NCBI GenBank assembly: GCA_963921195.1
Contig: OY992538.1
Coordinates: forward strand, 54,116,852-54,180,851
Direction: 5' to 3'
From: Pegoplata infirma
Lineage: Eukaryota > Arthropoda > Insecta > Diptera > Anthomyiidae
Length of the DNA: 64,000 bases
In this document: piece after piece, positions 11,271-22,476 of the stretch
How the letters are laid out: the number at the start of each line of letters is the position of its first letter
Numbering within the stretch: the stretch's first letter is position 1
Program-made: the position numbers and the translations under genes
The notes under the pieces: model-generated
Told to the model about the DNA's origin: nothing
The model's database searches: none
Seen by the model: the letters and a program-made list of their open reading frames with translations, nothing else

Positions 11271-12074
11271 AAATTCGCAGTATTTTGTTGTAATTCTGAA
11301 AATAATTTTTCGTTTACTGCCCTGTTACTAAAATAGCAAGTTGCCGAAAAAACAAATTGAAAATTGAATTAAATCTGAAAAAACCTTTTAAAATTTGTCT
11401 AATGTCTCTAGAGATAAACACAGAGAGTGAACAAATTAAATTCACAAAAAGAAACTTTATAATTTTGCTTTTGTTGCTACTAACGCATAATTTATCCATT
11501 TAATATTAAGTTGCCATAACATCTGCTTTTGGGGGTATTTATACAAATTGTAGTTGTAACAACTGTTTGTCTATGATGGAACATTAGAGTGGCATTTTCT
11601 CTTCAATTTTAGATTTTCCCTAAGTGTCTGGGCAAATGTGTATTCTATTAGACCTAAAAGTTATGCGGTGCAAATTTGAGGCCAAGCGGATAAAATTAAC
11701 TGGTGGCTCTTGGTGATCAAGATTTTGGATTTTTGAAAACTTTTAACAAATAAATCATATTTATAATTTTGATGCGCTGATCACGAATAACAAATGATTT
11801 TTAAACCCGGTCGAACGGTTTTCGAGATATCCCTATTTCAAATTTGCAAAAATGGAAGTTTTTTCCTAAGGTCAAGAAATCTAAAAAAAAAATCTCAATT
11901 TTTTTTTAACATGATAATGTTTTTAGGCTAGTGTCTAATTTTAAAAAAGTTGCAGGACGCCACCTCAGTTTGACTATATAAGCTAACAATTAACGAAAAA
12001 GAAAACAAGAATTACTATTTTCATTTTCTTAAACCCAAAAATTTTAATAACTTGGGTTTGTAACTTGGTTAATA
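11271..12074. other. unassigned DNA with dispersed-repeat phrases
   Basis: No gene seen. From about 11590 to 11960 it contains 'aatttgaggccaa', 'cggttttcgagatatcc' and 'aaggtcaagaaat', phrases shared with 16800-17345 and 42395-43237. A dispersed repeat family runs through here. Confidence 0.45.
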
Positions 12075-13392
12075 ACACTGTGCTACAAAAGACAAAAAAT
12101 AAAATATGCAGGGGTTCTCATATGAAAATTCGGGTTGGTTGGAGTCCATAGAGTACTGATATACTCATAGTTTTTCTGGATCACTTCGTTAAGTACGCTT
12201 TTTATTGGCATATGTGTGGCAAAACGGCAATTCTTGAATTACAATTTTAAAAAATTATTACTTTGTTAGTTTGCAACCGATTTTCGATTTTATGGATTTT
12301 TTTGAAAGGTATAAGTCTTAACTTTTAAACAAAACAAAAATATAAAAAATCGATCAAGAATTGGCTGAGCTACGATCGCTTAAGTAAAAAAAAAAACAAA
12401 TTTTTTGAAAAATTTGTCATATTCTTTACACTCTAAGTTGAAAGTTTTTTTTTAATTTTTTGTACAAAAGTATAGTAAAGTAGCTTTCCAAAACACCAAA
12501 AAACATAACAATCGGATAAAAAATGAATGAGAAACGCTAAGTTTTGTGATAGGACATTTTTAATTTTTTTCAGAAACGCTTGTAATTCAAGCATTATTCC
12601 TAAATCTTATTATTGTAGTAATTTTATGTGCATATGCATATAAACTAGAGATGGGACGTAATTAGATTTGTGCGTGATTCTCACCTGATCACAAGTGAAC
12701 GTGATTGAAAATTAATTTTACTCACGTGGTTGTGAGTGAGTGTCAGTGTGAGTGGAATAAAAAAATGGGCGTGTCAGTTACTTCCAAATCCTATTTATAA
12801 TTTTTTGGTTTTGTTTGAAAACTATGACTGTTACTTCTTAAACAAAAAAATATTGAGAATCGGTTGAATATAGGCTAAGGTGCGCTCGTTTAAGTAAGAA
12901 CCCATTTTTGAAGAATTATACCTGCAACATTTTTATGACATTTTTGAAACGAAATTGGTAAAATTGTGGGATCATTTGATGGAAATTTTACCTATTTATA
13001 AATATACGTTTGAGGCATTCCACACCAAATGTTCAGCGAAAAAAATGTAAACCGTAAATTTTTGAATGGGTTGTATGGATAGCCATATATGGAGCTAAGA
13101 AAATTGCGTTTTTGGTTTTTCAATTTTTCAAAAACTGGGCTTAGGAGGCGTGGTCAAATATTGGAAAAATGGTCAAATTTGTGTCGAGTTGCCATGTTTA
13201 AATATTTATCAAATTAAAACGGAATGCACCACAATCTCAAAAATTTACATTCTTGAATAGTTTTGTATGGGCTTTCGATTAAACATTCTTTGGAAAATTT
13301 TCAGAACCCGTTCTGAAATTTTCCATTTTTTAAAAAAGTCAATTTATAAAAAATCCGGCAATTTTTTTTTTTTTAAGATTATATGTTTGTCT

Positions 13393-13869
13393 AAGAGATG
13401 GTCACGTGAGTGAGTTTTCACTTTCACTCACTCACGAGCATAATTTTTCTACTAACACTCACTCACTATCACGTGGGTAAATTTAATACAACTCACACTC
13501 ACGTGCGCCGACGCAAGAGTCACTCACGCTAATGTTGACTCACAATCAAGATATTCTTATTTATAAAAAAAAAAAATTCAAAAACTAAAGTCTCAAAAAC
13601 CTTTCAAAAATTTCAGCAAAATCTAAAATTTTACATTTGTTTTGATTTTTTCGAAATCTGAAGATAAGCTAAATTTTACATTTTTTTGTTGCTGTTTTTG
13701 AAATCAAAAGAAATATGAAGAGAAAATAAATCACGCAAACTCACGCAAAAAAAATCAACTCACGCACACTCTTTCACGCAATAATCTTACTCACACTCAC
13801 TCACAATCACGTGAGTAAAATTGAATTCAGTCACACTCACGATCTAATCTACTCATGTTCCCATCTCTG
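13393..13869. mobile_element. hAT-type MITE, TAGAGATGGG family, 8-bp TSD
   Basis: Termini are AAGAGATGG and CCCATCTCTG (CAGAGATGGG on the other strand), fitting the hAT YARNG terminal rule. A perfect 8-bp duplication gtttgtct flanks it (13385-13392, 13870-13877). The interior is rich in CACTCACG/GTGAGTGAG repeats with a central A-rich segment. Related copies: 28890-29185 and 29205-29745; end fragments at 12646, 14797, 39058 and 44349. Confidence 0.85.
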
Positions 13870-14940
13870 GTTTGTCTATTTACACAAACAAATTGTAATG
13901 TGAATTCGAGAAATCGCATTTGAATTTTGAATTTCATAACAATTTAGTAATTTGCTTGGTTCAACGTAGCGTATGACTAATGCAAATATTTAATACTCAT
14001 CGCTACGTTGAAACAAGTAAATACAAGCAATTGTTATGAAATTTAATATTCAAATGCTAAGCTTAAAAAAAGTGGCCGAATTTTTGATAAATTTACTTTT
14101 TTAAAAAATGAAAAATTTCAGAATGGGTTCTGAAAATTTTCCAAAAAAATATTTAATCTCAAAAATTTACAAGAATGTAAATTTTTGAGATTGTGGTCCA
14201 TTCCGTTTTAATTTGATAAATATTTAAACATGGCAACTCGACACAAATTTGACCATTTTTCCAATATTTGACCACGCCTCCTAAGCCCAAAAACGCAATT
14301 TTCTTAGCTCCATATATGGCTATCCATACAACCCATTCAAAAATTTACGGTTCACATTTTTTTTTCGCTGAACATTTGGTGTGGAATGCCTCAAACGTAT
14401 ATTTATAAATAGGTAAAATTTACATCAAATGATCCCACAATTTTACCAATTTCGTTTCAAAAATGTTATAAAAATGTTGCAGGTATAATTCTTCAAAAAA
14501 GGGTTTTTACTTAAACTAGCGCACCTTAGCCTATATTCAACCGATTCTCAATATTTTTTTGTTTAAGAAGTAACAGTCATAGTTTTCAAACAAAACCAAA
14601 AAATTATAAATAGGATTTGGAGGTAACTGACACGCCCATTTTTTTATTCCACTCACACTGACACTCACTCACAACCACGTGAGTAAAATTAATTTTCAAT
14701 TTTCACTCACAACCACGTGAGTAAAATTAATTTTCAATCACGCTCACTTGTGATCATGTGTGAATCACGCACAAATCTAATTACGTTCCCATCTCTAGTT
14801 TATATGCATATGCACATAAAATTACTACAGTAATAAGATTTAGGAATAATGTTTGAGTTACAAGCGTTTCTGAAAAAAATTAAAAATGTCCTATCACAAA
14901 ACTTAGCGTTACTCATTCAGTTTTTATCCGATTGTTATGT

Positions 14941-15371
14941 TTTTTTTTTTTTTTTTTATATAAAAGAAACAACACTCAGGCAATGCTGCCTATCAATTAC
15001 TACTGTAACCGTGATGTTTCTTTCGGAAAGGGGATAGAAGAGAGATGAAAGATTTGAAAGATAGAAGGGCTTCAGTATGGCAACACTGTAATTGCGCGTG
15101 TTGATAATTTTGAGTACAGTTGTTGCATCACCATCTGTTATTGATCTGGCGAATTATTTTTGAAGCTGTGTTTAATAGCCATTATTTTATTATTTTACTT
15201 CGTTGACGTTTTTTAGTGCTATTTATCAACGAAGGAGGGTGCTGCGATAGATATTAGTTATAAATAGAAACTAATAAATATCTGAAAAAAATTTTGTTCT
15301 GCCTGAGCCGGGAATCGAACCCAGGCTTGCTGGCTAGTAGTCCAACGCGCTAACCACTAAGCCACAGCACC
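14941..15371 (-). mobile_element. tRNA-derived SINE, family 1, copy 1
   Basis: On the minus strand it begins GGGTGCTGTGGCTTAGTGG, with a perfect A box TGGCTTAGTGG (15354-15364) and perfect B box GGTTCGATTCC (15311-15321). About 350 bp of unique body follow, and it ends in a poly(A) tail (the T run at 14941-14958). A near-identical copy is at 34202-34627. The tRNA-like head has a plausible anticodon arm, but the acceptor stem does not close. Inserted into the right arm of the foldback; no clear target duplication. Confidence 0.85.
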
Positions 15372-15789
15372 CCTAAATGATGAACTTTCAACTTAGAGTG
15401 TAAAGAATATGACAAATTTTTCAAAAAATTCGTTTTTTTTTCTTAAGCGATCGTAGCTCAGCCAATTCTTACTCGATTTTTTATGTTTTTGTTTTGTTTA
15501 AAAGGTAAGACTTATACCTTTAAAAAAAATCCATTAAATCGAAAATCGGTTGCAAACTAACAAAGTAATAATTTTTTAAATTTGTAATTTAAGAATTGCC
15601 GTTTTTCAACACATTTGCCAATAAAAAACGTACTTAACGAAGTGATCCAGAAAAACTATGAGTATATCAGTACTCTTTGGACTCCAACCAACCCGGATTT
15701 TCATATGAGAACCCCTGCATATTTTTGGTGTAGCACAGTGTAATTCACCTCGTGGTGAACAAACCCGTTTTTCACCAGCTGGTGAATAA

Positions 15790-16440
15790 AAAGTAACATA
15801 ATTATTTTTCAAAAAAAAAAAAAATTTTTTTCATCAAAATTTTTTTTCATCAATTTTTTTTCCATCAACTTTTTTTTTCTTCAAACTTTTTTTTTCATAA
15901 TTTTTTTTTTATACCAAATTTTTTTTTTTTTTTTTTTTTACCAAATTTTTTTTTTTTTTTTCATAAATTTTTTTTTCATCACATTTTTTTTCATAAAATT
16001 TTTTTTTTTCATTAATTTTTTTTTGCATTAATTTTTTTTTTTCATCAAGTTTTTTTTTGTCATCAAAAAAATTTTTTTTTTATCAAAAATTTTTTTTCAT
16101 AAATTTTTTTGTTTTTCATCAAATTTTTTTTTTCATCAAATTTTTTTTTCATCAAAATTTTTTTTTCATAAATTTTTTTTTATCATATTTTTTTTCATAA
16201 ATTTTTTTTATCAAATTTTTTTATAAAATTTTTTTAAAAAAATTTTTTATAAAATTTTTTATTATCAATTTTTTTGTCACCAAAAAATTTTTTTTTCATA
16301 TTTTTTTTCATCAATTTGTTTTTAAATCAAAAAAATTTTCTTTTCATCAAAAACTTTTTTTCATCAAAATTTTTTTTCACCAAAAATTTTGGGTTCATTA
16401 AATTATTTTTAACATAATTTTGTTTTTCGTAAAAAAAAAA
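15790..16440. repeat. T-rich 'TTTTTTTTCATCAAA' tandem array
   Basis: About forty short units of T8-12 followed by CATCAA, CATAA, CATTAA or ACCAA. It is a degenerate, strongly strand-asymmetric (T on plus) simple repeat. It precedes a DINE-like start at 16521, as at 10517-10790. Confidence 0.8.
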
Positions 16441-16520
16441 AAAAAATTTACCAAAACTACTTTTTCACCAAGTCTAAGCTTTTCGCATAAAAATTTTCCA
16501 TTTGTTTATCAAATGTACAT

Positions 16521-16700
16521 AAAACAAGTGAGAGTGGTATATTCTTTTGTGCCGAATCTTTTATACTCTCCAAAATGTAAAAAACACTTTTTTGCACTCA
16601 CTTACGAAATGTACAGCTCTTTTGGTTTTTTAATGGGGTCCTCGACTGATATTTCAATTCGTTTTGCATGGAATAGCAAAGTAATATAACATTTTTTTTT
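16521..16700 (+). mobile_element. DINE-like element fragment
   Basis: Shows 'acaagtgagagtgg', 'gtgccgaatcttttatactctcc', then directly 'tggggtcctcgactgatatttc'. Most of the internal part is deleted. The overlapping frames on both strands are shadows. Confidence 0.5.
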
Positions 16701-16799
16701 TCTAAAAAAACTTTGCTTTGGCAAGTACACCCAAATCTTCCGCAAAACATTATCATGATTTAATGTTTTGGGCAAGAGTACAAAATTCGCAGGCATTTT

Positions 16800-17345
16800 T
16801 TTAAGTTTCGTGATCAAAGGAAAAGACCGCCATTTTTAGAAATTTTTTGACTAATTTCAAATGACGATATCTCGCAAATTTTTTTGAAAGAAATTTTTTG
16901 ATATTCATAGTAAGAATGCCAAAATTAATAAAAAATAATGTATCACAAGATATTTTTTTACATTTTTTATTTTTCAAAAATCCAAAATTTTGATAGAAAT
17001 TTTCCAAAAAACCTAAAATTTTTATCGAAAGGCGCCACGGGTTAAAATTTTCGGATTTGGCTCAAATTAATCAATCTCTATAAAAGGGTAAATGGAAAGA
17101 AATTTTACATTTTTTTAAAAACATTTCTTGAACGTATGCAAAAACCGCCAATTTTGGAAATTTTAAATAGCAATATCTCGAAAACCGTTAGATGATTTAA
17201 AAAATTTTTGATTTTCATGTTCAAAGCATAACATTATGCTGGGCGCAACGGGTTAATTTAATCCGATTGGCCTCAAATTTGTACCACATAAATTTTAGGC
17301 ATAGGAGTATAAAAATTTGCCGGGAAGTTCAAAATCGGAAGAACA
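16800..17345. repeat. dispersed repeat family with 'gatatctcg' phrases
   Basis: Contains 'acgatatctcgcaaa', 'aggcgccacgggttaa', 'ggatttggctcaaatt' and 'aatctctataaaagggt'. All recur at 42395-43237, and in part at 33820-33990 and 11590-11960. It lacks coding capacity; its type is unknown. Confidence 0.5.
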
Positions 17346-17822
17346 AATTTTTTGTCATACAAGAAAAATGTCAGTCTAATAGAACATTTTAAACAAAGAG
17401 CCACACTGATGGAAGGAGAAGGAGACAACATTATTACGAACATTACACTAAAAATAATAACTCTGTTAAATTACAGAAAAACTGATAATTTAACAGAGTA
17501 CTCCATACTTTTCCATCTAGTAACATTTTTTGGTAAAATGATTTTGACAAAAAAAAACTGTTAATTTACAGAGTTTCCATTCCACCATTTAGCAAAGAAA
17601 AGCTATGTAAATTTATATATATGAGTACTCCATACTTTTCCAGCTGGTAACATTTTTTGGTAAAATGATTTTGACAAAAAAAAAAAACTGTTAATTTACA
17701 GAGTTTCCATTCCACCATTTAGCAAAGAAAAGCTATGTAAATTTATATATATGTGTAAAATGCATTTAATGCAACCAAAATTTTACAAAAAAACAAAAAA
17801 ACCCGTAAATTTACAGAGCTTA

Positions 17823-19121
17823 CACTGAAAAAAATAGCTTCGTGAAATTAATGAAAATTGACATAACCTTAATGAAAAATGACTCACGTTTTCAACCGAA
17901 GACAGGTTTCATTTGATTAATGAAACTGATGTCATTAAAGTTCCTTTCAATGAAAACTTGCATAGAAATAATGAAAATATTCGTAGAACTTGTTTGACAC
18001 GTTTTATGAAGTTTTTTATAAAAGGTATGAAAATATCCATTGATTAAATGTGGAATAGCAGTTGGTAATACGCGTATGATAATTGCTTTTTACAAGTAAT
18101 TAGTTGCTAACTTTATTAGGGTTTCTCTATAGGAATTACGATAAATTCATGTTGGTTAAAGTTATCGAAATTTCCATTGAAAGCCCTTAATAAAGTTAGG
18201 AACTAGTTACCTAAAATAAAAAAGCAAGTATCATGCACCCATAAGTGAAAATTTCCATTAATAACAATTTTGGTAAGTCACATGTAACCGTCACTGAAAT
18301 GAAATGAATGAAATCAGTGTCAAAAATCAAAGTGGAATTGAATTGCTTAAAGTGGTTTCATTCCGAAAAAAAATATTTGCTTTGCGTTTTACGAGTGAAC
18401 CACTTATTCCACTTCCGAACGGAATTGAGTCTGTGACATGACCCTTAATTGCACACTTTTTATGGTTTTCACGTAGTTTTTACACACAAAAAAGTTTTAC
18501 TCCAACCTTAAATTGGTTTGAATTGCCATATAAGGTAAACTATAAAATACAAAAACGCGATGACTTTAAAAACACGTGCTGCCAAAACGAAGCAATAACG
18601 TAGCAATAGAACAACACAAATTACCATACATTTCATCACCAAATTTTAATGACTTAAAAAACTATTGTTCTGTTGCAAATTATATTATATTTTATAAGAA
18701 ACAGTTAAAAGAAACACTTATAAGGAACTTTTCACTTGTAATTTCAATTAGATATAACCAGCATAACACACACACAAATTTCAATAACAAAGCAAAAAAA
18801 ATATAAAATTATTTTATTTTATTAGAAAAAAGTTAACACACATGTAAAATTACAATTAGATTTAACACACGTGGTTTTATAAAAGTTCGTATGTTTTTGT
18901 TCTGTTTTCTCTCTCTTATTCGCAACGCAGAGTTGTATTTGGTTCTAAAAAATCTTATGATATTTTTTAATGAAATTATGAAATCTAATGAAACAAGTTT
19001 CATAAAATTTGTTCATAACATGCATGAAATTTCAATCAGCTTATGAATTCCTTCATTTATGTAATGAAAACAAAATAATGAATCCGTTTCATTAATATCA
19101 GGAAGGTTATTTTTTTCAGTG
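17823..19121. mobile_element. TA-flanked CACTG MITE, 'ATGAAATTTCAT' family
   Basis: Begins CACTGAAAAAAATAGC and ends ATTTTTTTCAGTG, with TA at 17821-17822 and 19122-19123. The sister element at 41605-42394 reads through this position (near 41995, 'acagagtttagttaaatgca') without it, confirming a TA-duplicating insertion. The interior is built from 'atgaaa', 'ttaatgaaa' and 'tttcatt' words, with a central inverted pair 'aactttattaggg/cccttaataaagtt' near 18110 and 18190. 1.3 kb, no transposase frame. Confidence 0.85.
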
Positions 19122-19475
19122 TAGTAAAATACATGTTATTTTGTAAAATTTTTGAAAAGATCTTTTTTGGTACTTTTTTAACATTTTCTCAAAAAAATAC
19201 AGATAAAATTTTGTTGTTTTTACAGGAAATTCTGTTTTTAACTATGAAATTAAGATTACATAGAATAAGTAAAAATACAGATAAAACTTAGTTTTTTGGT
19301 TATAAAAAATTCAGAGTATTTCGCTTAAAACCTCATTTTAGCAGAAAACTCTGTTAATTATCTGTAAAACTAACAATAAGATTAAAATCGCTAAAAGTAA
19401 TATAACGGATGAAACTTTGTTTTTTGGCACAACAAAATACAAATTATTTTCTTTAAATCTGTATTTTGACAGAAA

Positions 19476-19756
19476 CCCAGTTGGCAAAATAAATGCACAC
19501 CTAACATACTGCTGACTCTCCCTTTATGAAATCGCTGACATCTTCATACAATTTTTCAAAATGTCATCAATGACATGTCAGCAGTTGGTCAGCAGTGTCC
19601 GCCAGAATCGGTGGCGACTAACAATTCGTTTAAACAACCGCTGACCAACTACTGACATGTCATTGATGACATTTTGAAAAATTGTATGAAGATGTCAGCA
19701 ATTTTATAAAGGGAGAGTCAGCAGTATGTCAGGTGTGATTTTTTTTGCCGACTGGG
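19476..19756. mobile_element. 281-bp palindromic MITE, CCCAGTTGGC termini
   Basis: CCCAGTTGGCAAAA and TTTTGCCGACTGGG are terminal. The whole element folds back, with arms from 'ctgacatcttcatac' to 'gttggtcagc' mirrored on the other side and a spacer of about 55 bp. The sister sequence at 42310-42325 ('gacagaaaactctg') shows the uninterrupted site. CCCAG ends also occur at 37605 and 43984 in a different family. Confidence 0.75.
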
Positions 19757-19834
19757 AAACTCTGTCAAATGTCTGCTGAATTGAGATTACAGTCATTTTA
19801 CAGAGTATTTTACAGAGTTATTATTTTGAGTGTA

Positions 19835-20506
19835 TTATTATTATTATTACTTACTTACTTACTCGCATAATCATACAAGTCATAGTCATAATCAGTTGAT
19901 ACTAAACTTTTTCTAGCTGTCATATTGAATATTAAGAAGAAAACACAAATACAAGTTAAGTTAGTTGGTATTTGAATTTGTTGTCATATTTATTCTGCAG
20001 TTATGAGTGTTTGCATTTCCTATAAAGGAATTAAGCACAATTGAGGCGACAAGCGGCAAGCGAATTAACGTTCACATTCAATTAATGGTTAAATTTTTGT
20101 AAACATAAAAGTTTTGGTTTAAAAATATAAAAGAAAATTAAATTTTTAAAAATTATGACCATTTCTGGTTTTCCCATACCAGTTTCAAACACTTTTAGTT
20201 ATAGTGTTATCATCAGTGGGCTTTTAAATAACGGTTTGTTTTTGTTAATGTTAATTGTTCTTCTTATATGTGATTTTTTTTTAACATCAATAGTGTGAAC
20301 TCGAACCAAGGATTTTTGCAAAGGGTCTATTTTTTCTTGTTTTCGAATCCATTTTTTCTTGTTTTCTATTTTTAGACTGCCGTTGCTGCTCCAATTGTGT
20401 TTAATCTTATCGACAGCTTGCTTAGTAGATAATTACTAAGAAGTAGTCGTGATAATAAGTAGTTGTACGCTTTATAAACTCATTTTACTTTTATGTCACT
20501 TGGTTT
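19835..20506. other. unassigned DNA with short simple repeats
   Basis: Starts with TTA and CTTA microsatellites (19836-19865), then A+T-rich DNA with no coding signal. A structured motif at 20161-20222 is listed separately. Confidence 0.45.
20161..20222 (-). other. CTGATGA...GAAAC motif, hammerhead-like fold
   Basis: On the minus strand CTGATGA (20210-20216) is followed by a 6-bp stem AACACT/AGTGTT, then GAAAC, then a 5-bp stem CTGGT/ACCAG. This is the order of a hammerhead core with stems II and III. The expected NUH cleavage triplet after stem III is not present (GAA). Related motifs lie at 25899-25935 and 37329-37377, and a half copy at 4283. Function is unproven; it may be a transposon terminal structure. 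Confidence 0.35.
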
Positions 20507-21616
20507 TTGTTTTTTATACCCTCCACTCTAGTGATAGAGGGTATATATAAGTTTGTCATTCCGTTTGTAACACCTCGAAATATTGGTCTAGGACCCCATA
20601 AAGTATTTATATTCATGATCCTCCATCGATTTTAAAACGATCTAGCGATGTCCGTCCGACGTCTGTCCGTCTGTTTGTCTGTTGAAAACACGCTAACTTT
20701 TGAAAGACTTTACCGAGGCTCCTAAAGTTTGGCATATATGTTGGTCATTTACCTGGTCAGGTTGCTATTGCAATCCAGCAAAATTGGTCCAGTGCACAGT
20801 GGGAAAAATTGCCAATCTAGCGGGAAATAATTCAAAATATAACTAACAGATTTTAACAAAGTTATAATGCGATTTTAAAGTGGGATAGTGACTGCGTTTT
20901 AATCCGTTAAGAACTTAAAGTTTAGTTAACCCATTAGGGAATTACACACTATCAAATGTTGACAATTTATTGGGATCTCATATTTAATTGTTTATAATAG
21001 TAAATTTGTAATCGCCGTGTATCGGAAGGGGTAAGCCGTTACCTACCAAGTGTTTGATTTCTTTTAAAGGGTGCTATTAGGTATCTTATGTATAAATTTC
21101 CATACGTTATCTGTTTTGCGAAGGCTCCCTCGTAACGAATTACATAACAACTTTTTTTTTTAACTTGTTTAAATTCTTATGGAGCTACAACAAAAACGCT
21201 GTCAGATGCTGCTTAATCTTTAATTATAGATTATTCTACATATAATGAACTATTACTATTCAAAAAATTAGCTGCGTAGGCCTGCGTAGCGATTTTTTAA
21301 AATTATTTTTGTAATTTTGGTCTTTCAATAATTATAATTCTAAACCTAGCCAGCGCTGAACGCGACTCACGTATATGTTGAAAATCGCGAAGGATTGTTA
21401 GTAATTTGTTTTTAACATAGTAGAGCGTCGAAATCTTGAAAAAAGTTCGTGCTGAATTAAAATTATTTTTGATTTTATGATTTTTAAATAACCGATTTAA
21501 GTCGCATTCAGTTGGTGAAAAAGTTCTTAATGAAAATATTGTTATAAATAATAATAAATTTAATACTATCATTTGAATTGGTTAACAAACTCTTTGGTTT
21601 TTTTAAATTTGTTTGA

Positions 21617-22476
21617 CATGTCATTTCAACGGATAGAGAAGTTTGGCGTAAATGCGACAGTGCTTCTGATCGGAACTCAACAGTTATTAATTATATCTTG
21701 TCCAAACTTGGAAATAACATCTGCAACGAGAATGATAGCTATAAAAAACTAACTGTTAGTGTGCGAGATTTATGTAGTAAATTTAAATGTAGATGGGCCA
21801 GTGTTTCTCGAAATTTATATAGTTTTGAAAATCATTACAATATATGGTTGAATGAAAATATAGATTTTCTAGTAGAAGACGAAGAACCAGGACCGTCACA
21901 ACCTCGAGGGCGTCCTTTGAAGACTTTTTTGGAAACGACAAAAATCTCCAAGAGGAGTCGTGTTTCGGATCTTGTACAAAATAACATCAAGGAATAATTA
22001 TAGGGGCCTCCGTAGGCTAGTTGGTAGCGTGCTAGCCTTTCAACGTGGGGGTCGTGGGTTCGATTCCCACCAGAACCCTTGGTTTTTTTCGCTACAACGA
22101 GACGACGGTCATTGATACCAGTTCTCGGTTAGGTTGAATTTATTAAAAATGAGTTGTAAATAAATGGAAAGAATAAATAAAAATAATTGATCATGTGATC
22201 AAAATTATTATTATTATTATTATTGGTCGCTACGAAAGTAAGTCTGTACAAATCTGGAAAGAGAGATGCAGCCCAATTATTAGATGAAATTAAAAAAAAC
22301 ACCAAAAAGGGCTACAAAGATACAAAAAGCCGTATTTTACCCCTCTGAAGCACCGAAATAATACACACCAGAAGAGGCAATGGCACTAAACATTGACAAA
22401 AGGTTAACTAAAAATTCGTATATGCTTATGCAATCAGGTGCTAAGACTCCTATTTTAGTTATATGCTGGATGTAGG
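21617..22476 (+). pseudogene. broken transposon-encoded protein of element A
   Basis: An open frame runs from 21617 to a stop at 21995. It passes through Cys-containing DLCSKFKCRW, then FENHYNIWL, then an acidic and proline-rich stretch and a basic GRPLKTF...ISKRSRVSDL segment. After the SINE the same frame resumes at 22226 with LYKSGKRDAAQLLDEI until TGA at 22346. A further piece, YTPEEAMALNIDKRLTKNSY, follows in another frame from 22362. The protein is therefore split by an insertion, a stop and a frameshift. The order GRP-basic-KRDAA-TPEEALAL recalls, from memory, uncharacterised transposon proteins of Hydra and aphids. A related fragment is encoded at 27543-28244. No catalytic core is visible, and no initiating ATG is in frame. 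Confidence 0.6.
21998..22225 (+). mobile_element. tRNA-headed SINE, family 2, copy 1
   Basis: The tRNA-like head has an A-box-like TAGGCTAGTTGG (22013-22024) and perfect B box GGTTCGATTCC (22057-22067). The body contains 'ttcgctacaacgagac', followed by a (ATT)n tail at 22207-22225. It sits inside the transposon protein frame, which resumes after it, so it is an insertion. A shorter copy sharing the head and 'cgctacaacgagac' is at 48001-48103. Edges are approximate because the tail blurs the target duplication. The acceptor stem is too mismatched for a working tRNA. Confidence 0.7.

Larger units (their letters stand above)
12075..15741. mobile_element. 3.7-kb foldback (long inverted repeat) element
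   Basis: The outer ends ACACTGTGCTAC (12075) and GTAGCACAGTGT (15741) begin arms of about 1.7 kb that match inward to a centre near 13995, where 'caacgtagcg' and 'cgctacgttg' face each other. The left arm carries a hAT-type MITE (13393-13869) absent from the right arm. The right arm carries a SINE (14941-15371) absent from the left. Both arms contain a captured hAT terminus (TAGAGATGGG, 12646 and 14797) and the GAGGCATTCCACACC motif. A 36-bp duplication occurs only in the right arm. No transposase seen. Confidence 0.75.
17446..19832. mobile_element. TA-flanked 'CTCTGTAAATTTACAGAG' family element, copy 1
   Basis: Begins CACTAAAAATAATAACTCTG and ends TTATTATTTTGAGTG, with TA flanks (17444-17445, 19833-19834). 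It is the same family as 40764-41423 and 41605-42394. It contains a 137-bp tandem duplication (units near 17496 and 17633). Two nested elements interrupt it: 17823-19121 and 19476-19756. Confidence 0.8.

Noticed and set aside
15301..15371. True tRNA gene (also at 22003, 34202, 48020)
   Set aside because: A and B boxes are good, but acceptor stems do not pair and each is joined to a SINE body or tail.
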